Assembly (NCBI GenBank): GCA_036273675.1
Contig: DASUHD010000178.1
Coordinates: 12,786 to 76,785, forward strand
Origin: DAHUXT01 sp036273675
Lineage (GTDB): Bacteria > Chloroflexota > Ktedonobacteria > Ktedonobacterales > JADMIN01
DNA length: 64,000 nucleotides
Reading direction: 5' to 3'
Notes under the pieces: model-generated
The model's database searches: none
What the model was told of the DNA's origin: nothing
Seen by the model: only the letters and a program-made list of their open reading frames with translations
Program-made: the position numbers and the translations under genes
Shown here: positions 1-7,878 of the stretch, piece after piece
How the letters are laid out: each line of letters begins with the position of its first letter
Numbering within the stretch: the stretch's first letter is position 1

Positions 1-1
1 T

Positions 2-340
2 GGCCGGGGCGTCGTCGAGGCGCTGGAGGCGGCGCAGGAACCATGCGTTGTGTTGATGGATCTGATGATGCCGGAGATGAACGGCTGGGATGTCTGCCGC
101 GCCCTCGAAGCACGGGGTGGGCTGAAGCAGCGGCATGGGCTGGCGCTGATGTCGGCGGGGCTGCTGCCTGGTCAGGAATATCCGGCGGTAGTGGATGCGC
201 TGGTGCGCAAGCCATTCCGCCTGGACCAGGTCTATACGCTGGTCGAGGCGATGTTCGAGGCGCTAGCCGAGCAGGCCGACGAGCAAGCGCTCGTTCCCGT
301 ACTGACGTGTGAGTCGCAGGCGATGGGGTCGGTGGCGTGA
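2..340 (+). CDS. Response regulator receiver domain (5'-truncated by window)
   Basis: The reading frame is open from the window edge to the TGA at 338-340, so the N-terminus lies outside. The visible 112 residues hold the second half of a CheY-like receiver: the phospho-acceptor Asp in VVLMDLMMPEMNGWDV, a Ser in LALMSAG at the conserved Thr/Ser position, and the conserved Lys in RKPF. About 35 residues follow with no recognisable output domain, so this is probably a stand-alone receiver or the C-terminal receiver of a hybrid kinase. The ATG-like start inside the frame (near 50) is internal to the domain and is not a real start. Confidence 0.85.
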   Translation, partial: GRGVVEALEAAQEPCVVLMDLMMPEMNGWDVCRALEARGGLKQRHGLALMSAGLLPGQEYPAVVDALVRKPFRLDQVYTLVEAMFEALAEQADEQALVPVLTCESQAMGSVA

Positions 341-417
341 GTGTTGAGTGTGGTGGCTATGAGGCTTGGGACGGTTGGGCCGGTTCGGATTCGGACACAT
401 GCGCATGAGATGCGGGA

Positions 418-1392
418 CTAGGGCGGCGGTGGATAATTGCCACTGTCGCCTTTCGCTTTGATCGCATCCGCCAGCGCCTGATATGCCTGCGCGCCATCGT
501 CGTAGGCACGCTGCTCGCGCTCGGTCTTCGGCATCTTTACACGGACATGCTCTTCGACGTGTCCTGGCACAAGGTCCAGTAATGTCCGCACCGCCTGCTC
601 ATCTTTGGCCCGCTGCTTGTTGAGCCAGCCCTGCGCCTGGCGCGTTCCCTCAGCGCCATAGGTCGCATCTTCCGTCGCATGGAAGTGTTCGTGTTTGTAG
701 ACCAGTTCGCGCGCCCAGTAGTGATTGCGCGGCGGCACGTGGTCTTTGGGGTCGGGCGTCAGATCGACGGCGACCTTGAGGTAGTTTCCACTATTGATCG
801 CCGGATCAGCATCCCCGGTGATATTGATCTCGTGGTGGGGGCCATTGCCGGGGCATACTTGCACTTTGATCTCCAGCTCTTCCGTGGCCTTCACGGTGAA
901 GCCTCGTTTTCCTGTCTTCACCTCGACATCCTTGAGCGGAAGCGCCTTGAAGGTCGTCGTGCCATACTCGCCGCCCGGTGGGTTGACTGGCTCATCGGTG
1001 CGGCTCGACGTGAACCCAAGCACGCTCTGAACACGCTGTGTGGCGCCCGAAGCGCCTCCGCTGAGTGGCAGCGCGTCTGTCTCATCCTCCGTTGGCGCTG
1101 GCACGTCAACGCCCTGGTCCTCGATGGGTGGTAGCACAGTCTGTTTACCGTCGCCCCGCTCGCCATCGGCCTGACGATTTGCTTCCAGTGGGATGGTGAC
1201 CATGAATGCGTGGCGGGTAGACACACGCTCCTCCCAGGAGATTGGCGCGGTTACGGCGACGCTGCCAAAGCTATGCCCCGCGCTGGCTGTGCTACTGCTA
1301 TCCGCGTAAGTGTCCGGTACGCGCGTGGCCTGACGCGCGGCAAGCGCGAGCGGCTCAGCGTGTGGGCGGCGGATGCGCTGGCGATCAGACAT
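418..1392 (-). CDS. HEXXH-motif putative metallopeptidase with an eCIS-effector-like N-terminus
   Basis: This 324-residue protein has no signal peptide. Near residue 235 it carries KHEHFHATED, which contains an HEXXH zinc-protease motif (H-E-H-F-H). Residues 36-49 (SAGHSFGSVAVTAP) resemble the short motif of form GHDFSRIPVH found in proteins associated with extracellular contractile injection systems, often those with DUF4157. Residues 60-130 are polar and low in complexity; the C-terminus ends in four prolines. It starts at ATG 1392 behind a GAGGCG ribosome-binding site. The next gene on the same strand is a phage-type portal protein 115 bp upstream, so both could belong to a phage-derived remnant. 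I see the motif directly; peptidase activity and any link to injection systems are inference. Confidence 0.55.
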   Translation of the reverse strand: MSDRQRIRRPHAEPLALAARQATRVPDTYADSSSTASAGHSFGSVAVTAPISWEERVSTRHAFMVTIPLEANRQADGERGDGKQTVLPPIEDQGVDVPAPTEDETDALPLSGGASGATQRVQSVLGFTSSRTDEPVNPPGGEYGTTTFKALPLKDVEVKTGKRGFTVKATEELEIKVQVCPGNGPHHEINITGDADPAINSGNYLKVAVDLTPDPKDHVPPRNHYWARELVYKHEHFHATEDATYGAEGTRQAQGWLNKQRAKDEQAVRTLLDLVPGHVEEHVRVKMPKTEREQRAYDDGAQAYQALADAIKAKGDSGNYPPPP

Positions 1393-1507
1393 TGCGCGCC
1401 TCGCGGGTCTCTCATCGGTGGCTGATGCGGCAACAATCTATGAGCACTTCTACCGCAACACGCTATCAGGCGCGCAACATGAATGTCAAGAGATGGCCTC
1501 ATCTCGT

Positions 1508-2782
1508 TTATCGCGGGCGTTCCGGCTCGGGCAGGTGGAGCAGCCGCGCTGCCTGGGCGGGCGAGACAACGCCAAGCGGAATCAGCCGGGCGAAGGCTTC
1601 GGCGCGGGCGGCGAAATCTTCTGGCTCTTCGATGCCGCCGAAGCTGACGGTGAAGCGCGGATCGAGCCACTGGCGCACTTTGCGTGTGAGGAAGTTGGAG
1701 GCCAACGCGACGACCGGCGCAACGGCACGGCGATAGACAACGTTTTGCTGCGACTCGCCAACGCTGCGGTTGCTGGTGTCGGTAAAGCCCAGCTCGTCCA
1801 TCGTCAGGCCGAATGCGGCGACGGTGACGTTGAGCAGGAAGCGGTCGAACTCGACCAGCGGATCGTCGCCCGCGAGTGCGAGCCAGTTGCTCCCTGGCGG
1901 CAGCGCCTTGGCCCGCACGCGCCAGGCATCGTTGCCCGCCAGCAATCCATTGAAGGCGCGCTCGAACGTCTCTAGCTGATCTGGCGTCCAGCTGAGGCCG
2001 GCGGGCGGTTGGATCAGCCCCAGCGGCGTCGCGCCATCGGTGAAGCGGGTCAGGTCGAAGTTCTGCTTGCGTAGCGCCTGATTGACGCGCAGGAGAATCC
2101 GCTCGACGCGCGAGATGCCATAGACGCTCTCGGTGCGGGCGGTCTCGCGCAGATAGTCCATCTCATCGAGGGTATAGTCGCCCGCGACGATGCCATAGAG
2201 CACCTGCTGATAGGCGGGCGCGGGCGGCTGGGGCGTGCGTCCAGCCTCGTCTACCAGCGGTTTGATGGTCTCACCGGCGATCAACTCTAACGCATAGAGC
2301 TGGCCAGAGCGGGTGAGGCGTGTGTAGACGGCAACGGCGTCGATCTCCATCAGGTCGCGCACGAAGGCCACCAGCCACGAGCGCAAATCCTGGATGCGGT
2401 CAGGCGATTCGAGCAACGCCTCGATACGCCGGGCAGGCTCGCGCCAACGTGGAGCCGCAGCGTCCTCGCCATCGTCCAGCAGCTCGGCGCGCGGCAAGAC
2501 CCGTAGCTCCAGCCGCCCGATCAGGTCGAAGTAGACCCGCTCGCAGATCTGGATGCCGTCGTAGAGCGCGGCGAGGTTGCGCAACTGCTCGAAGGTGGTG
2601 GTCTCGGTGGCGCGTGGCCGCTGGGTGAGGTTGAAGCCGACGGGATAGGCCCATTGGCGCGGCTGCCGCGCGATGCCATCCAGCGCGGTGGCTGGGGGTG
2701 GCGAACCCGGCGCGAAGCTCGCCATCGCCTCTATCGTCTCCTGCGCGCCACGCTGCCCGCGCGCTTTTCGCTTGCCACCCAT
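1508..2782 (-). CDS. Phage portal protein (HK97-like family)
   Basis: This 424-residue protein has the layout of a tailed-phage portal protein: a basic N-terminus, the LYDGIQICERVYFDLIGRL helix region, a long central part with GLIQPPAG and WTPDQLETFERAFNG, and a C-terminal segment on choosing later or earlier states (VGESQQNVVYR, VSPAQAARLL). Portal proteins form the dodecameric DNA-entry ring of the capsid and normally sit beside terminase, protease and major capsid genes. None of those is visible here; the only neighbour on the strand is the HEXXH protein. The start is ATG 2782 behind GGAAGAAG. The gene looks intact, so it is either the edge of a prophage whose other genes are elsewhere or an orphan kept for another reason. 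Confidence 0.75.
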   Translation of the reverse strand: MGGKRKARGQRGAQETIEAMASFAPGSPPPATALDGIARQPRQWAYPVGFNLTQRPRATETTTFEQLRNLAALYDGIQICERVYFDLIGRLELRVLPRAELLDDGEDAAAPRWREPARRIEALLESPDRIQDLRSWLVAFVRDLMEIDAVAVYTRLTRSGQLYALELIAGETIKPLVDEAGRTPQPPAPAYQQVLYGIVAGDYTLDEMDYLRETARTESVYGISRVERILLRVNQALRKQNFDLTRFTDGATPLGLIQPPAGLSWTPDQLETFERAFNGLLAGNDAWRVRAKALPPGSNWLALAGDDPLVEFDRFLLNVTVAAFGLTMDELGFTDTSNRSVGESQQNVVYRRAVAPVVALASNFLTRKVRQWLDPRFTVSFGGIEEPEDFAARAEAFARLIPLGVVSPAQAARLLHLPEPERPR

Positions 2783-2978
2783 CGCTTCTTCCTCTGCCTC
2801 TCCGCCTGGCCCGACACACGCTATCTTGCTATCTCATCAAAAGGTAGCATGGACATGGAGATGGCACGAGAGGGACAGCCGCCAGCAACCTGGGCAGGAA
2901 GCTGTCAGCGGCGGTCACGAGTTTGTGAAGGGATGGCTAGAGACAGTTCCGAACCTCTGGCAAGTTGGCTCAGCCTAT

Positions 2979-4244
2979 TCAGCCCCCCGACTCCGCTTCC
3001 GTGTTGAACATCCAGCGCGACCCCTGCACGGGGAGGCGCGGCAATAAGCCATAGCGCAACTTGAGCGCGAGAATGCGCTGGACTGATGCATCGAGTTGCG
3101 CCGTCGAGAGGTCGCCTTTGGTTAATGCCACTTGGAGGCCGGCGAGAATACCACGGATCAGCGAGGGGCTCCATGGAGCCATGATCATATCATTGCCAGC
3201 TTCGATGGCAAGCACAGCGGCTTGCGCGAACGACCACTTCTCCGTGATGCCAGCCATGTAGAGCGCATCGGTGATAGCCACGCCATTGAAATGCAGTTCA
3301 TCACGCAGGATGCCGGTGATGATGGGCCGCGAGAGCTCGGCGGGCATGTTCGGATCCAGCGCCGGAACCAGGACGTCTGTGGACATGACCATCCCTACCT
3401 GCCCGGTCGCTATCAGCGCACGGTAGGGAGCCAACTCGGTCGCTTCGAACTGTGTACGGGTGCGGCCAATGACTGGCAAGCTCGTGTGGGCATCGGTGGT
3501 CGCGGCGCCCAGCCCAGGAAAGTGTTTCAGGCAGCCAACGACCTGCTGACTCTGCAGTCCTTCCAGCCAGGCCCCGGCGTAGGTCGTCACGGTCTGTGGA
3601 TCTTTACCAAAGGTGCGCCCCCATTGGTCAGGACCGTTCACCAGCGCGACATCCACATCGGGGGCAAGATCCGCGTTGAAGCCAAGGCTTTGCAGGTCAC
3701 GGGCCGCCCGCGCGCCCTGCTGTGTCGCAACCTGCGGGTTGCCAGTCGCGGCGATCGCGGGCGCCCCCATATGTGGGCCACTGTATCCCGCCAGGCGGTC
3801 CACGACGCCGCCCTCTTGATCGGTGAAGGTGAACATGGGGATCTGGCTATCCCGCTGCGCATCCGCGAGCAGGGTACGTACCTGAGGTGCGGTACCCATC
3901 GCGTAGCCATAGAGGATCACACCACCCGGTTGGAACGGGACGACAAGGGCTGCCTGATCCGGTGTGTAGGTCATGTGCGTGAACTGGATGATGATGAGTT
4001 GCCCGAGTTTCTCAGCCAGCGACATCTGCCGTACCATCATGGCGGCCTGCGTATCGGGGCTCATCAGTTTGACTGGCGCCCACGTCTGCCCTTTTGGCAC
4101 AGACACCGGCGGCGCGATTGATGGGATCTGAGTCGGGGCGCTGTGGCTGCTACAGGCCGAAAGCAGGAGTGACAACAGGAGCGATAACGACAGGAAGCCC
4201 TTCTTATACCAGGCCCCAATCGCGGCCCATCGCCTCATGCACAT
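2979..4244 (-). CDS. Glycoside hydrolase family 3 lipoprotein (beta-N-acetylhexosaminidase, NagZ-like)
   Basis: This is a 421-residue GH3 protein. The chosen start, ATG 4244, has a strong site (GGGGAAGG, 7 bases upstream) and gives an immediate lipoprotein signal: basic MCMRRW, a leucine-rich core and the lipobox LLSAC. The longer frame to 4466 has no such signals. NagZ-type marks are KHFPGLG followed by TDAH (the His/Asp acid-base loop of bacterial N-acetylglucosaminidases) and AITDALYMAGI with the nucleophile Asp. It is likely to act outside the membrane on muropeptides or chitin-like oligosaccharides. It is monocistronic; the upstream 950 bases hold no intact gene. Confidence 0.88.
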   Translation of the reverse strand: MCMRRWAAIGAWYKKGFLSLSLLLSLLLSACSSHSAPTQIPSIAPPVSVPKGQTWAPVKLMSPDTQAAMMVRQMSLAEKLGQLIIIQFTHMTYTPDQAALVVPFQPGGVILYGYAMGTAPQVRTLLADAQRDSQIPMFTFTDQEGGVVDRLAGYSGPHMGAPAIAATGNPQVATQQGARAARDLQSLGFNADLAPDVDVALVNGPDQWGRTFGKDPQTVTTYAGAWLEGLQSQQVVGCLKHFPGLGAATTDAHTSLPVIGRTRTQFEATELAPYRALIATGQVGMVMSTDVLVPALDPNMPAELSRPIITGILRDELHFNGVAITDALYMAGITEKWSFAQAAVLAIEAGNDMIMAPWSPSLIRGILAGLQVALTKGDLSTAQLDASVQRILALKLRYGLLPRLPVQGSRWMFNTEAESGG

Positions 4245-4268
4245 GTATGTCCTTCCCCTTGATACTCC

Positions 4269-4318
4269 AGATAACTCCCAGATAACTTCTACATGACTCC
4301 CACATGACTCCCAGTTGA
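4269..4318. repeat. Short imperfect tandem repeats in the GH3 leader
   Basis: Two copies of CCAGATAACT-like sequence are followed by two copies of ACATGACTCCCA, each pair spaced 11-13 bases, just upstream of the GH3 start on the minus strand. They could be regulatory or a replication-slippage product; nothing else distinguishes them. Confidence 0.4.
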
Positions 4319-4873
4319 AACATGCAACTGGCGCCATGTCTTCACGGCGTCGCTTGCATGTTATTACCATACAGCGGCTACCGGAAGCAGCACCAGATGT
4401 AATATCGTTGAGAGCGCCGCCGCGATCCCTCTCGGTCCTGCAGAGCGTCGTTATGATCGCCGACACGCGAACACCACTCGCCAGCTACTGGGGCGTTTGA
4501 TGCCTGCGCACGTTCACGGATCGGGCAGGCCCCATGCTATCAGCAATGCCCATCATCGTCATTATCCGTTGCGGGGTATGGATTGAAATTGTGATGCCTC
4601 ATATACACGAGAACCCCTTGCCGTGATGCACATGTGGTGCAGAGACGCTATGCCTGAAGCAGCGATAAGTTCTTAGAAACTGTCCGAGAAGGAGGTAAGA
4701 GAGAAGGGCCACCAGGAGATACCCTACCGAAATGAGTGTCTCAAACACAGTTCGGAGGGCATTCCTGGTATGGCAACCGGCGATCAAGCGGTTGGGGCCG
4801 TCTGAGGCGCCGAAATCCGCCGGAACGAAGCGCGTCTGAAAACGCTCGACGAGGTTGGACACGTCGTCGGAAC

Positions 4874-5011
4874 TTTCGCGCGCGTGCTCTGTTTGTGCTA
4901 GACCGCGGGGGAATCATCCGCTTCGGCCAGGTCTATCCCGATCAGCTTGACCCAGGCGTTAACGGCATTCTGACCACCCTGGAAGCCTTGCCCAGCGCCA
5001 ATCCGCCGTGA
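4874..5011 (+). pseudogene. C-terminal remnant of an AhpC/TSA-like peroxiredoxin
   Basis: The last 46 residues of this frame (RALFVLDRGGIIRF, then QVYPDQLDPGVNGIL) match the end of thioredoxin-fold peroxiredoxin-like proteins, where a strand of form FVLDRxGIIRF precedes the final helix. Residues before about 4874 in the same frame are arginine-rich and look non-coding, and there is no catalytic Cys region upstream in any frame. I read this as a decayed gene of which only the 3' end survives. It sits in the otherwise empty stretch 4245-5193. Confidence 0.55.
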
Positions 5012-5099
5012 GCAAATGCACTTTCGACTCGCCCTCTGAGTTCGCCAGCACGTACCACTTACAACGCCCTGAAATCCTGGCGGCAGTCTCGTCAGCTTC

Positions 5100-5129
5100 T
5101 TGAAATATGAGTAACCGCTCATGTATGAT
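5100..5129 (+). promoter_or_regulatory. Sigma-70-type promoter of the P450-tetR operon
   Basis: TTGAAA at 5100-5105 and TATGAT at 5124-5129 are separated by 18 bases. Transcription would begin near 5136, about 58 bases ahead of the P450 start and just before the two palindromes at 5142-5174. Confidence 0.55.
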
Positions 5130-5141
5130 GCGAATGGCGAT

Positions 5142-5174
5142 ATGTATGCTCAATACATGCGTGAGGGCGCATGT
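5142..5174. promoter_or_regulatory. Two overlapping palindromes, candidate TetR operators
   Basis: ATGTAT-N5-ATACAT lies at 5142-5158 and ACATGCG-N6-CGCATGT at 5155-5174; both are perfect, and they share ACAT. They fall between the promoter and the ribosome-binding site of the P450 gene, whose downstream partner is a TetR repressor. TetR repressors commonly bind dyads of 15-24 bp in this position, so autorepression of the operon is a direct inference. Confidence 0.6.
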
Positions 5175-5193
5175 GCGAAGAATCGGGGGTGAC

Positions 5194-6588
5194 ATGGCGA
5201 CAATGGTCAGAGAGACGACGTACACCTATCCGCCAGGGCCGAAGGGCTTCCCGGTCTTTGGCAACCTCCCACAGTTCCAGCGCGATCCGCTGACCTTTCT
5301 CGAAGGCCTCCATCGCGCGTATGGCCCCATCGCAACTGTTCATATGTTCAGCGAGCCAGTCGTCTTCACCTTCCGTCCGGAGCACGCCTACGACCTGCTG
5401 GTCGAGCGCGCCCGCAGTGTTGGCGTTGGCGAGCGCCCGGGACTGCGCGCGCGGCTCGGCGTCTCGCTGCTCACCACCGACGGCGCGATGCACCGGCGGC
5501 AGCGCCGACTCGTCCAGCCAGCCTTCCACCGCAAGCGCGTGGAGGGCTACGCCGAGATCATGACCAGCCAGACCGTCGAGATGCTCTATGGCTGGCATGT
5601 TGGCGACGAGATAGATTTTGCCGCCAGGCTGCGCGAGCTGACGTTGCGCATTATCATCAAGGCGCTCTTCGATCTGGACCTCGCCGAAGAAGGCACGCGC
5701 CTGAGTCGCATCTTTGCCACAGTCGTAGACGCCCAGCCCTCCGGGTTCGGCACAATGCTGCCGCCCGCGCTGCTTGGCCTGCCCTTCATGCCCGGACACG
5801 CCGCGCGCGAGACGGTGCGTGCCGCCGGAGCCGATCTGGATGCCTTCGTCTACGGCCTGATCGCCAGTCGCCGGGCGGAGGGTATAGATCGCGGCGACGT
5901 GCTCTCGATGCTGCTGGAAGCGCGCGACGAAGATGGGCAGCCCCTTGGCGAGGTCGAGATTCGCGACCAGGCTATGACCCTGATCGCCGCGGGCCACGAG
6001 ACGACCTTTACCGCGCTCTCCTGGACGCTCGATCTGCTCTCGCGGTGGCCAGAGGCCTATGCGCGGCTCCGCGCTGAGGTGGCCGACGTGCTCGGCGGGA
6101 GCGTGCCAGGCGCCGCCGATCTTGCCCGGCTGCCCTATCTGGACGCTGTGATTCAGGAATCGCTGCGCCTGCGGCCGCCCGCGTGGTCTATCAACCGGAC
6201 GCCTCTGGAGCCGATCACGCTGGACGGCTATACCTTCCCCGTCGGTTCATCGTTGATCGTCAGTCCGTGGATTCTGCACCGCGAGCCGTCTATCTGGGGC
6301 GACGCCGAGGTCTTCCGCCCGGAGCGCTGGCTCGATGGCAGCACGGAGCATCTGCCACGCGGCGCGTATTTCCCCTTCGGATTGGGGCCGCGTATCTGCA
6401 TCGGCATGCCACTGGCGGAGATGGAGATGCGGCTCGTGCTGGCGACGATCCTCCAGCAGGTCACGCCGGTCGTCGTGCCTGGCTTCCGCCCGATACCGCG
6501 CCCGCGTGTCACCCTCCGGCTGGCGAATGGGCTGCGCGTCCGGTTGGAGTCCGCCACCGCCTCCTCCGCGTTGCCGAAGGTTGTGTGA
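5194..6588 (+). CDS. Cytochrome P450
   Basis: This 464-residue P450 begins at ATG 5194 behind GGGGGTGA; the upstream extension to 5107 is discarded because it runs through the operators. All landmarks are present: proline-rich PPGPKGFPVFGN at the N-terminus, I-helix AGHETT with the oxygen-activating Thr, K-helix ESLRLRPP (ExxR), and the haem loop FPFGLGPRICIG with the axial Cys. There is no membrane anchor, so it is a soluble bacterial type that needs separate redox partners, none of which is nearby. The stop codon overlaps the start of the tetR gene (TGATG), so the two are translationally coupled. The substrate is unknown; coupling to TetR suggests response to a small lipophilic inducer. Confidence 0.95.
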   Translation: MATMVRETTYTYPPGPKGFPVFGNLPQFQRDPLTFLEGLHRAYGPIATVHMFSEPVVFTFRPEHAYDLLVERARSVGVGERPGLRARLGVSLLTTDGAMHRRQRRLVQPAFHRKRVEGYAEIMTSQTVEMLYGWHVGDEIDFAARLRELTLRIIIKALFDLDLAEEGTRLSRIFATVVDAQPSGFGTMLPPALLGLPFMPGHAARETVRAAGADLDAFVYGLIASRRAEGIDRGDVLSMLLEARDEDGQPLGEVEIRDQAMTLIAAGHETTFTALSWTLDLLSRWPEAYARLRAEVADVLGGSVPGAADLARLPYLDAVIQESLRLRPPAWSINRTPLEPITLDGYTFPVGSSLIVSPWILHREPSIWGDAEVFRPERWLDGSTEHLPRGAYFPFGLGPRICIGMPLAEMEMRLVLATILQQVTPVVVPGFRPIPRPRVTLRLANGLRVRLESATASSALPKVV

Positions 6589-7247
6589 TGATCCCCGACA
6601 ATCCACTACGCAGGCGCCCACAGCAACCGCGCGGCCAGCGCCGTATCGAGGCGATCCTCGACGCGGCGGAGCGCGTGTTCGCCGTGGTGGGCTACGAGGC
6701 CACCAGCACCAACCAGATCGCGGCGGAGGCCCATACCTCCATCGGCTCGCTCTACCAGTTCTTTCCCAACAAAGAGGCCATCCTGCGGGCGCTCGTCGCG
6801 CGCTCGCAGGAGCAGATGCGCGCGGTGCTAGATAGGGTATTCGCCAGCGACCCACGGGACGAGCTATCGCCCGACGAGTTGCTGGACCGTCTGCTCGATC
6901 CGCTCATTACCCTGTATGCGCGTGGCTACCGCATGCTTGCGCTCTTCGTGGCGCTGCCCCGCATTGGCGATGGCGCGCAGGCCGGGGAGCCGCTTGTGGA
7001 GGAGATCATATGGCGGCTGGATGCGCGCCTCGCGCGGCGCATGCCTGGGCTATCCCCCGAGCGCCGCGAACTGTCTGTGCGGATGATTGTCGAGACAGTT
7101 CGCGCGCTGATGCCGCTGATGACCACCGCCGAGGGACAGGTGCGCCCGGAGGCTGTCACGGAACTGAAGCGGATGCTACGCGCCTACATCGCGGCGGGGA
7201 CTTCAGCATATCAGCTCCGAACGGACCAGACTGGCACAGAGGGATAA
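6588..7247 (+). CDS. TetR/AcrR-family transcriptional regulator
   Basis: This 219-residue repressor starts at ATG 6588, overlapping the P450 stop. The N-terminal helix-turn-helix is clear (ILDAAERVFAVVGYEATS, then IAAEAHTSIGSLYQFFPNKEAIL). The C-terminal ligand-binding half is variable, with RPEAVTELKRML near the end, as in TetR proteins of the C-terminal type 39 sort. It most likely controls its own operon through the palindromes at 5142-5174. It ends 24 bases from the convergent DinB-like gene. Confidence 0.93.
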   Translation: MIPDNPLRRRPQQPRGQRRIEAILDAAERVFAVVGYEATSTNQIAAEAHTSIGSLYQFFPNKEAILRALVARSQEQMRAVLDRVFASDPRDELSPDELLDRLLDPLITLYARGYRMLALFVALPRIGDGAQAGEPLVEEIIWRLDARLARRMPGLSPERRELSVRMIVETVRALMPLMTTAEGQVRPEAVTELKRMLRAYIAAGTSAYQLRTDQTGTEG

Positions 7248-7271
7248 GTCTCCGCGGTCCCGACATATGCG

Positions 7272-7739
7272 CTAGCGCGTCTCAGTGTTCATCTGCTCGC
7301 GCCAGGTGCGGATCATGGTGGTGTGCAGCGGGTAGTGGCTGTAGGTATCGAGCCGCAGGCGGTGACGGAAGCGCGTCTCCGTAGCAAATTGCGCTTCAGG
7401 CACGCTCTGAAGATAAGCGATGAGTTGGCGGTGCGTCTCCACCAGCAGCCGCTGGACTTCGGCGAGCGAGAGACCGCGTTTTGCCTCCGTCATCCGCGCG
7501 TTGAACGCATCGATGCCACCATAGCTGGCGTAGCGCGGCGGCCTGCCTCCCGCGAGAACCAGCGGGAGGTACTTCAGCGCCTCCTCCTCCCAGGTGGCGA
7601 CGTGCGCCAGCATGTCTTTCACCGACCACTCGCCCGCGACGCCCGGCGCCATCATCTCCGCCTCTGTCAGTCCAGCGTATGATTCCCCAAGCGCGGTCCA
7701 TGCTTTATCCAGCCGGGCAAGGAGGTGCTCTCGATTCAT
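7272..7739 (-). CDS. DinB-like / ClbS-DfsB family protein (four-helix bundle)
   Basis: This 155-residue protein has the DinB/DUF1706 pattern: an N-terminal helix ending in LARLDKAWTALGESYAGL, then GVAGEWSVKDMLAHVATWEEEAL with the His and Trp typical of the metal-site helix, and a final LDTYSHYPLHTTMIRTWRE. Members act as small-molecule or thiol-dependent detoxifying proteins; the ClbS branch hydrolyses a cyclopropane in colibactin. The precise role here is unknown. ATG 7739 was preferred to 7769, which has no ribosome-binding site. It is divergent from the antiporter across 139 bp. Confidence 0.75.
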   Translation of the reverse strand: MNREHLLARLDKAWTALGESYAGLTEAEMMAPGVAGEWSVKDMLAHVATWEEEALKYLPLVLAGGRPPRYASYGGIDAFNARMTEAKRGLSLAEVQRLLVETHRQLIAYLQSVPEAQFATETRFRHRLRLDTYSHYPLHTTMIRTWREQMNTETR

Positions 7740-7878
7740 TGCCTGCCAGTCACTTTCTCGCACTGTCATACAAATGCCATGCCGACCTATGGAACAGTGA
7801 GATGTCGCGCTTCGATTCAGCCATTTTTCGCAATGTGATTCCACAACGATATTGTATGCTGGTATAGAGGTGACCCAC

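Noticed and set aside
3132..4121. 329-codon plus-strand frame opposite the GH3 gene
   Set aside because: The minus-strand frame has signal peptide, lipobox and GH3 motifs; the opposite frame has none.
4599..4862. 87-residue minus-strand frame with one hydrophobic segment
   Set aside because: No ribosome-binding site or family; the composition changes halfway. I left it unannotated because the evidence is too thin.
5119..5997. 292-codon minus-strand frame opposite the first P450
   Set aside because: It runs across the promoter and operators and the conserved P450 helices; no ribosome-binding site.
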